From: Sedimentisphaerales bacterium
GTDB lineage: Bacteria > Planctomycetota > Phycisphaerae > Sedimentisphaerales > Anaerobacaceae
Direction of reading: 5' to 3'
Length of the DNA: 6,598 nt
Assembly: GCA_030630905.1 (NCBI GenBank)
Contig: DAOVMB010000146.1
Span: 1-6,598 of the forward strand
Shown: positions 1 through 4,634 of the stretch, piece after piece
Layout of the letters: each line of letters begins with the position of its first letter
How positions within the stretch are numbered: position 1 is the first letter of the stretch
Notes under the pieces: model-generated
Told to the model about the DNA's origin: nothing
The model's database searches: none
Seen by the model: the letters and a program-made list of their open reading frames with translations, nothing else
Program-made: the position numbers and the translations under genes

Positions 1-4
1 AATA

Positions 5-1384
5 ATGGGCCAAGAGAACCGACGTGATTTTCTAAAAATGATGGGTTTAGGCGCCGCCTCGGTGGCTTTACCGGGATGCACGATTATATCCGGTCAGGCC
101 GAGTCGGAGATTTCCGGAAGCAAACCCAACATTGTAATCGTGTTATGCGACGACCTGGGCTACGGGGATCTGAACTGCTATGGTCATCCGCATATCAAGA
201 CACCGAACCTGGACATGCTTGCCGCCGAGGGCATAAGGTTGACCGATTGCTATGCAGCGGCTCCTGTTTGTTCGCCGGCCCGGGCGGGAATGCTTACCGG
301 CCGCACGCCCCACCGCTGCGGCATATACGACTGGATTCCCGGCAACAATCCGATGCATCTCAGGCGACAGGAGCAGACGGTCGCTACGCTGCTGAGAGAC
401 AGTGGTTACGCGACCTGCCTCTCGGGCAAGTGGCACTGCAATGGCAAATTCAATTCGCCCGAGCAGCCCCAGCCGGACGACCACGGTTTCGAGCACTGGT
501 TCTCCACGCAAAACAACGCCGGCCCGTCGCACCACAATCCAAAAAATTTCATCCGTAACGGCGAGCGGGTCGGCCCACTGGAGGGATACTCCTCGGAACT
601 GATTGTGCAGGAAGCCATCGACTGGCTCGGCACTAAGTGGGACAGCTCGAAACCGTTCTGCCTGTTCGTGTGGTTTCACGCTCCACATGAGCCTATCGCA
701 ACCTCGCCGGAGTTCATGGCCATGTACGAAAATAAGAACAAATCCATCTATTATGGCAACGTCACACAGATGGATCATGCATTCGGACGATTGATTAGTA
801 CACTTGACGAGATGGAGCTGCGAGACAAAACGTTCGTAATGTTCACCAGCGACAACGGCCCGGAGACACTGAACCGTTATCGCGGTGCGAATCGCTCGTT
901 CGGCTCGCCGGGGCCGCTGCGAGGGATGAAACTGCACATGTACGAAGGCGGGATTCGCGTGCCGGGAATTATCCGCTGGCCCGGCAGGACCAGGTCTGGG
1001 TCCGTATGTCACGAGCCTATTAACGGGACGGATATTCTGCCGAGCCTGTGCAAAATGGCCGGCGCCGAAGTGCCCGCCGACAGGCCAATCGACGGCACGA
1101 GCTTTCTGCCGATTTTCAGGGGCGGAAAACTCAAACGTAAAGTGCCGCTGTACTGGCGATACAACCACGCGCTGAGCAAGCCATTCACCGTGGCGATGCG
1201 ACAGGGCGACTGGAAGATTCTCGCCAACAATGAAATGACAAAGTTCGAACTGTACAACCTGCGAAAAGATATCGCCGAGGAGCATAATCTTGCCGACAGC
1301 CGACCCCAGCGTCTTGAAGCCATGAAGAAGACTCTCGCTAAACTCCACGAAGAGATCGACTCCGAAGGACCGGATTGGGATTAG
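5..1384 (+). CDS. Tat-exported lipoprotein sulfatase (S1 formylglycine family)
   Basis: Hydrolyses a sulfate ester, probably on a carbohydrate; the substrate cannot be read from sequence. The 459-residue protein opens with a twin-arginine signal (NRRDFLK, residues 5-11), a short hydrophobic stretch and a lipobox (LPGC, Cys25), so a Tat-exported lipoprotein is inferred. The sulfatase fold begins at PNIVIVLCDDLGYGD, with metal ligands Asp49 and Asp50. CSPAR (89-93) is the C-x-P-x-R motif whose Cys89 becomes formylglycine. GKWH (141-144), HAPHEP (225-230) and TSDNGPE (281-287) supply the remaining conserved active-site Lys, His and Asp/Asn positions. Length is normal for the family. Only 4 nt precede the ATG, so the ribosome binding site and any longer start are unseen, but the Tat motif at residue 5 fits this start. 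No maturase, carbohydrate-uptake gene or second sulfatase is in view. The stop codon TAG is also the first three bases of a heptad repeat. Confidence 0.93.
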   Translation: MGQENRRDFLKMMGLGAASVALPGCTIISGQAESEISGSKPNIVIVLCDDLGYGDLNCYGHPHIKTPNLDMLAAEGIRLTDCYAAAPVCSPARAGMLTGRTPHRCGIYDWIPGNNPMHLRRQEQTVATLLRDSGYATCLSGKWHCNGKFNSPEQPQPDDHGFEHWFSTQNNAGPSHHNPKNFIRNGERVGPLEGYSSELIVQEAIDWLGTKWDSSKPFCLFVWFHAPHEPIATSPEFMAMYENKNKSIYYGNVTQMDHAFGRLISTLDEMELRDKTFVMFTSDNGPETLNRYRGANRSFGSPGPLRGMKLHMYEGGIRVPGIIRWPGRTRSGSVCHEPINGTDILPSLCKMAGAEVPADRPIDGTSFLPIFRGGKLKRKVPLYWRYNHALSKPFTVAMRQGDWKILANNEMTKFELYNLRKDIAEEHNLADSRPQRLEAMKKTLAKLHEEIDSEGPDWD

Positions 1385-2880
1385 TTTTGAGTTTGGCGTT
1401 TGGTGAGGATTGCGGCGTATCCGCCATCGTGGTCAAAACCCTCGGCTGAGGGCAGCGTTAACTGCTCAGATTCGAGAGCGAAGTTCTGGTTTTGTTTCAG
1501 GAAGTCTTCGACGAGTTCGCTGTTCTCGCACTTTTGAATGCTGCAAGTACTGTAGCAGATTTTCCCATCCGGCTTGACTAAGCCTGAGGCGGTCCTTAGC
1601 AGCTCACCTTGTACCCTGGCCAGTTCTCTGATCGTTTCCGGATTGATGCGATAGCGGACCTCAACACGCCTTGCCAGCACACCTGTATTCGAGCACGGCA
1701 CATCCAGCAGAACGCAATCGAATTGAGAATTGGCTGTAGTAAGGGCGGTTCGCGAACCGCCATTACAATTGAGAAGCTGCTCGTATGGTAAGATATCGAC
1801 GCTCTTTATACCGAGCCGAGCGACATTTTCTTTGACCATTTCCAGCCGCTTGCTGTCGATGTCGGTCGCGACAATTTTCGCCGAATCACCGGTTACTTCG
1901 GCCAACTGTGTCGTCTTGGTACCCGGTGCTGCACAGAGATCAAGAATTAACTCGTGCTGCGTGCTGCGTACTCCGTGCTGCGGAACGCAGAACGCAGAAC
2001 GCAGAACGCGTAGGGGCGGTTCGCGAATCGCCCCTACCGGCTTTGAGGCCGTAATATCCTGAATAGTGAACTGCCCTTCGGTAAATCCGGGAAGCTGGGT
2101 TACATCGCGCGGGCTTTTGATTCGTATCATTTCTGCATCAGGGACGATCTCAAATCCCACTTCAGCGGCACCCAATTTTTCAGTTAAAGCTTCTATCGTT
2201 GTTCTGAGCCTGTTGGGTCTGATATAAACGCTTGGTCTTCGATTCGATGCAAAACAAATCTGCAGGGTCGATTCCTCGCCGAATTCGGCAAGCCAGTTAG
2301 TTACAAGCCATTCGGGCAGCGAAAAAACGGTGCTGAGATATTCGGCGGGACATATCCGGCGGTCCGGCAGGAAAGAAATATCGAATTCACAGCCGGTCAC
2401 AGGACTCTGCGGAAGCGTGCGTTCGTCGTCATCAAATTTTAAGTTTTTAGTAGGGGCGGTTCGCGAACCGCCCGTACTTGAGCGATTGCTTATGTGCCTC
2501 GTGATTTGCCGCAGGACTGCATTTACAAAGCCTGCCTGTTTGTCACCCCCTGCGGTTTTGGCGTTCAGGACCGCCTCGTTGACGATGGCATACTGTTCGG
2601 TCGAAGGAGAATAGATCAGCTCATAGGTCCCGATGCGGATGATATTGAGCAGCTTACCCTGAATCCTTTCGACAGGCCGTCCGGAAAACGTGGCGATTAC
2701 CGCATCGATAGCCCTGCGATTTCTCAGCGTCCCAAAGACAAGGTCGGTCGCCCGCTGCCTTTGGTCGGTTTCGTGCTGTACCGCGTCTAATATCGAACCG
2801 GCATAATTTCTTTTCGGATCACACCGGTTCAGGACCTCAATTGCGATAGTACGCGCGGATTTAAATTTTTGATCAGCCAT
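1381..2880 (-). CDS. rsmB: 16S rRNA (cytosine-967-C5)-methyltransferase carrying three in-frame repeat inserts
   Basis: SAM-dependent RNA m5C methyltransferase acting on 16S rRNA (RsmB/Sun/Fmu family). An N-terminal NusB-like domain (about 1-130: ARTIAIEVLNRCD, NAVLRQITRH) precedes the Rossmann methyltransferase. Visible motifs are LDLCAAPGTKTTQ (SAM motif I), LLDVPCSNTGVL (motif IV, Cys396) and CYSTCSI (motif VI, Cys446, the expected nucleophile), all intact. The protein has 499 residues against about 430-450 usually; the excess falls at three palindromic inserts (about residues 135-144, 282-309 and 372-381). I chose ATG 2880 (MADQKFKSAR) because family homology begins there and AGG lies 6 nt upstream. 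The frame stays open to an ATG at 2970, but that extension is translated heptad-repeat DNA. It is the last gene of the lptB-def-fmt-rsmB cluster, 120 nt after fmt. Its end overlaps the sulfatase stop by 4 nt, and its last residues (QTQN) are encoded by heptads. Confidence 0.92.
   Translation of the reverse strand: MADQKFKSARTIAIEVLNRCDPKRNYAGSILDAVQHETDQRQRATDLVFGTLRNRRAIDAVIATFSGRPVERIQGKLLNIIRIGTYELIYSPSTEQYAIVNEAVLNAKTAGGDKQAGFVNAVLRQITRHISNRSSTGGSRTAPTKNLKFDDDERTLPQSPVTGCEFDISFLPDRRICPAEYLSTVFSLPEWLVTNWLAEFGEESTLQICFASNRRPSVYIRPNRLRTTIEALTEKLGAAEVGFEIVPDAEMIRIKSPRDVTQLPGFTEGQFTIQDITASKPVGAIREPPLRVLRSAFCVPQHGVRSTQHELILDLCAAPGTKTTQLAEVTGDSAKIVATDIDSKRLEMVKENVARLGIKSVDILPYEQLLNCNGGSRTALTTANSQFDCVLLDVPCSNTGVLARRVEVRYRINPETIRELARVQGELLRTASGLVKPDGKICYSTCSIQKCENSELVEDFLKQNQNFALESEQLTLPSAEGFDHDGGYAAILTKRQTQN
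1382..1404. repeat. Heptad repeats at the sulfatase/rsmB convergence
   Basis: Three heptads (GTTTTGA, GTTTGGC, GTTTGGT) from 1384, preceded by TA. TAGTTTTGAGTTT (1382-1394) is identical to 2912-2924 in the rsmB leader. The TAG is the sulfatase stop. On the other strand the repeat encodes the last residues of RsmB and most of its TAA. No classical terminator is visible between the converging genes. Confidence 0.65.
1739..1766. repeat. 28-bp palindromic repeat, copy 1 (inside rsmB)
   Basis: Diverged copy of the palindrome: GTAAGGGCGGTTCG followed by its near reverse complement. One mismatched pair (1743/1762) and fourteen-base arms. Read on the minus strand it encodes GGSRTALT, between SAM-binding motif I and the LLDVPC motif IV of RsmB. 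The 9-mer AATTGAGAA occurs on both sides (1721-1729 and 1767-1775). Confidence 0.85.
1954..2009. repeat. Inverted heptad array (4+4) in rsmB
   Basis: Eight consecutive 7-nt units with no gap. The first four are GTGCTGC, GTGCTGC, GTACTCC and GTGCTGC. The next four are GGAACGC and three copies of AGAACGC, roughly the reverse complement of the first set. Palindrome copy 2 follows directly at 2010. In RsmB the array encodes the segment with RSAFCV and RSTQHE, just before ELILDLCAAPG. Confidence 0.85.
2010..2037. repeat. 28-bp palindromic repeat, copy 2 (inside rsmB)
   Basis: GTAGGGGCGGTTCG followed by its reverse complement with a single mismatched pair (2019/2028). It is fused directly to the heptad array ending at 2009. 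Read on the minus strand it encodes VGAIREPPL, a different frame from copies 1 and 3 in the same gene. Confidence 0.92.
2437..2449. repeat. AT-rich heptad pair next to palindrome copy 3
   Basis: About two heptads (TTTTAAG then TTTTTA) abut the palindrome at 2450. The 15-mer spanning 2437-2451 is the exact reverse complement of 2986-3000 in the fmt-rsmB intergenic array. This ties the coding and intergenic repeats together. Confidence 0.6.
2450..2477. repeat. 28-bp palindromic repeat, copy 3 (inside rsmB)
   Basis: Same palindrome with one mismatched pair (2453/2474). Read on the minus strand it encodes GGSRTAPT in the linker between the NusB-like domain (ending ITRHISNR) and the CEFDISFLPD segment of RsmB, where a variable linker would tolerate an insert. 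Confidence 0.92.
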
Positions 2881-2886
2881 ACTCGA

Positions 2887-2889
2887 CCT
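2887..2889 (-). promoter_or_regulatory. Ribosome binding site supporting the rsmB start at 2880
   Basis: The minus strand reads CAGGTCGAGTATG, placing AGG 6 nt from the ATG at 2880. It is short, but it favours this start over the in-frame ATG at 2970, which lies beyond the repeat-derived leader. Confidence 0.5.
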
Positions 2890-2911
2890 GTGAATCCCCA
2901 CAACGTTTGAA

Positions 2912-3005
2912 TAGTTTTGAGTTTTGAATGTTGAGTTAAGGAAGTCATTGCCGCTTTGCGGCGATTCCACAACTCAAAACTAAAGACTAAAAACTTAAAA
3001 CTATT
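2912..3005. repeat. AT-rich inverted heptad array between fmt and rsmB
   Basis: The left arm carries GTTTTGA, GTTTTGA, ATGTTGA and GTTAAGG from 2914. The right arm carries AACTCAA, AACTAAA, GACTAAA, AACTTAA and AACTATT from 2971 to 3005. TAGTTTTGAGTT (2912-2923) is perfectly complementary to AACTCAAAACTA (2971-2982). The architecture matches the GC-rich arrays inside rsmB and fmt, except that a small hairpin sits between the arms. It fills most of the 120-nt intergenic region and reaches the fmt stop codon at 3001-3003. Confidence 0.75.
2947..2965 (-). other. Small hairpin at the centre of the intergenic array
   Basis: GCCGC, TTT loop, GCGGC at 2950-2962, extendable to eight pairs (ATT with GAT, one wobble on one strand). 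With the surrounding 12-bp complementary arms it could form a long cruciform-like stem in the rsmB leader RNA. No run of U directly follows the small stem, so a classical terminator is not supported. Confidence 0.45.
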
Positions 3006-3996
3006 TGTCTATCTTTAAGAACAAATCGCCGGGCTGGGTTTGCCGACCGTTGATGAAATCTTTGAAGTCCATCAATGCCGAACCGGCCGGCTTGATTTTT
3101 TTTATCTCCAGTGAGCCGGAACCACAGATCACGTTGAGATTCTCATCAAGCGTTCCGGCCGGTAGGGGCGGTTCGCGAACCGCCCCTACGCGTTCAGAGT
3201 TCGGAGTTCGGAGTTCTGCGGCACGCAGAACGCAGAACGCAGAACGAAAAGTTACTCGTATCGACTTGCCGGTTTTCTGTGAAACGTAATTGGCCGAAGC
3301 GCCAGGCCACGGCCAGAAGCCGCGGATCTTTCTCGCCAGGACCTCCGCCGGCTCGGCGAAATCCAGAAAACCATCGGACTTTTTCAGCTTTGGCGCGAGA
3401 GTCGCTTTGGCATGGTCCTGCTCGATATAAACTGCCGTGCCGTCGGCGACTTGGTCGATGGTTTTTAGTAAGAGAGGCACCGCCATTTTTGCCAGCCTGT
3501 CATGCAATTGGCCGGCAGTTTCGTTGACTTCGATATCAGTCTGCGATTGAGCCAGGATTTGGCCGGCATCCATTTTTTCGGATAATGTAATAATGCTGAT
3601 GCCGGTTGTGGTTTCGCCGTTGATTATCGCCCAGTTGATAGGGGCCGCGCCGCGGTATTTCGGCAGCAAAGAGGAATGGACATTGATAGATCCTTTCGGC
3701 GGCAGATTTGTCAATTCATTACCGATCTTTTGGCCGAACGCAATGACCACGATCAGATCCGGCTCATAACCGGCTATCTTTTCGACAACCTCAGAAGTAT
3801 TAACATCATCTACCTCGATAAAAGGGATCGAATGTACATCTGCCCAGCGGGCGACCGGCGTCGGGTGGGGCTTTCTGCCTCGACCGGCCGGATTGGGTGG
3901 CTGTGTGACGATAAATCGCAGATCATGCTCCGAGATGCTCAGAACATCCAGGCATTCAACGCCAAATTCACCACTGCCGAGATATACGATTTTCAT
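3001..3996 (-). CDS. fmt: Methionyl-tRNA formyltransferase with a repeat-derived insert
   Basis: Transfers a formyl group from 10-formyltetrahydrofolate to initiator Met-tRNA in the cytoplasm. The N-terminal catalytic domain (about 1-190) shows the family start MKIVYLGSGEFG, and the segment INVHSSLLPKYRGAAPINWA contains Asn105 and His107. With Asp143 (KMDAG) these match the E. coli Fmt triad Asn108/His110/Asp146, offset by three. The C-terminal OB-like domain (about 205-331: FWPWPGASANY, IKKIKPAG, QPGDLF) is complete but interrupted at about residues 250-279. There the peptides RSAFCV and VGAVREPPL are encoded by a heptad array and a 28-bp palindrome. Length is 331 against 315 in E. coli, consistent with the insert. 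The start is supported by AGGA with a 6-nt spacer (4003-4006). It lies 32 nt downstream of def, as expected for co-transcription. The TAG stop sits at the edge of an AT-rich heptad array. Confidence 0.95.
   Translation of the reverse strand: MKIVYLGSGEFGVECLDVLSISEHDLRFIVTQPPNPAGRGRKPHPTPVARWADVHSIPFIEVDDVNTSEVVEKIAGYEPDLIVVIAFGQKIGNELTNLPPKGSINVHSSLLPKYRGAAPINWAIINGETTTGISIITLSEKMDAGQILAQSQTDIEVNETAGQLHDRLAKMAVPLLLKTIDQVADGTAVYIEQDHAKATLAPKLKKSDGFLDFAEPAEVLARKIRGFWPWPGASANYVSQKTGKSIRVTFRSAFCVLRAAELRTPNSERVGAVREPPLPAGTLDENLNVICGSGSLEIKKIKPAGSALMDFKDFINGRQTQPGDLFLKIDK
3162..3189. repeat. 28-bp palindromic repeat, copy 4 (inside fmt, perfect)
   Basis: A perfect 28-bp palindrome: GTAGGGGCGGTTCG plus its exact reverse complement, with TCGCGA at the centre. 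Read on the minus strand it encodes VGAVREPPL at about residues 270-279 of Fmt, in the C-terminal domain. Confidence 0.95.
3192..3247. repeat. Inverted heptad array (4+4) in fmt
   Basis: Eight consecutive 7-nt units: GTTCAGA, GTTCGGA, GTTCGGA and GTTCTGC, then GGCACGC, AGAACGC, AGAACGC and AGAACGA. It is separated from palindrome copy 4 by 2 nt. On the minus strand it encodes the RSAFCVLRAAELRTPNSE stretch of Fmt. RSAFCV is also encoded by the rsmB array. Confidence 0.87.
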
Positions 3997-4002
3997 TGCT
4001 CA

Positions 4003-4006
4003 TCCT
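4003..4006 (-). promoter_or_regulatory. Ribosome binding site of fmt
   Basis: The minus strand reads GGCAGGATGAGCAATG, with AGGA 6 nt from the fmt ATG at 3996. It is the best-placed Shine-Dalgarno in the minus-strand cluster. Confidence 0.6.
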
Positions 4007-4028
4007 GCCGGACAAAAGTAGAGGGTTT

Positions 4029-4544
4029 TTATTGCTTACGATGATCTTCGAATTTTTTGAGCTGTCTTCGATGTACGATTCTGGCTGTCTGACCCATACG
4101 ATTGACAATCGTTATTCCTTCGATATGGTCGTACTCGTGCTGCAAGGCCCTGGCGTAAAGTCCTTCGGCCTGGTCGGTGAATTCGTTGCCGTCGAGGTCG
4201 GTGGCGGTGACTTCGCATTTTTTGTATCTTCGAATCTTCGTATAGATACCCGGCACTGAAAGACACCCTTCATCGATCGCCTCGAGTTCACTGATCGGCG
4301 TTACTGTCGGATTCACGTAAGCTTTTACATTTTCTCTGCTGCCGTCCAGAGAAATAATAAAAAGCCGCAGTGATACGCCCGCCTGCGGAGCAGCCAGGCC
4401 GAGACCCTTGTTTTTCAGCATAATATCGATCATTTTCTCGACCAGCCGAAGGATATTGTCATTGATTTCCTCGACCGGCTCGGCCCGCCTGCCCAAAACC
4501 CCGGCCGGGTAATGCGTAATTCGACATTTATCAATATCTATCAT
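4029..4544 (-). CDS. def: Peptide deformylase
   Basis: Metallohydrolase that removes the N-formyl group from nascent polypeptides, the partner reaction to Fmt immediately downstream. All three family motifs are present in the 171 residues: GLGLAAPQAG (47-56, with Gln54), EGCLSVPG (92-99, metal ligand Cys94) and QHEYDH (135-140, metal ligands His136 and His140, catalytic Glu137). Length is typical (E. coli 169). The ATG at 4544 gives the normal N-terminus (IDIDKCRITHYPAGVLGRRAEPV). Upstream on the coding strand is AGGGA only 3-4 nt from the ATG, a cramped and weak ribosome binding site. The gene is second in the minus-strand cluster, 90 nt after lptB and 32 nt before fmt. It contains none of the palindromic inserts that mark fmt and rsmB. 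Confidence 0.96.
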   Translation of the reverse strand: MIDIDKCRITHYPAGVLGRRAEPVEEINDNILRLVEKMIDIMLKNKGLGLAAPQAGVSLRLFIISLDGSRENVKAYVNPTVTPISELEAIDEGCLSVPGIYTKIRRYKKCEVTATDLDGNEFTDQAEGLYARALQHEYDHIEGITIVNRMGQTARIVHRRQLKKFEDHRKQ

Positions 4545-4634
4545 TTTCCCTATTCCGCATCAGCCAGACATAAGCGGCCTTTTGTAGTTTTGCAGCTCGT
4601 AGCTGGCAATTATATTCACAGTTCTCACCTTACG

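Noticed and set aside
143..1348. A 401-codon open frame on the minus strand across the sulfatase gene
   Set aside because: It is antisense to a protein with all sulfatase motifs, and its translation is Arg/Val-rich with no recognisable domain.
1381..2880. rsmB as a pseudogene broken by repeats
   Set aside because: The frame is continuous, both functional cysteines and the SAM motif are intact, and the inserts fall at linkers.
1739..3189. Palindromes as Rho-independent terminators or a CRISPR array
   Set aside because: They lie within coding sequence with no U-tract, spacing is irregular (271, 440 and 712 nt between starts), and no spacer-like units are present.
4580..4607. Possible heptads TTTTGTA, GTTTTGC, AGCTCGT, AGCTGGC between lptB and def, with a 5-bp hairpin (CAGCT, CGT, AGCTG)
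   Set aside because: The units are too dissimilar and the stem too short to call; the period could be chance.
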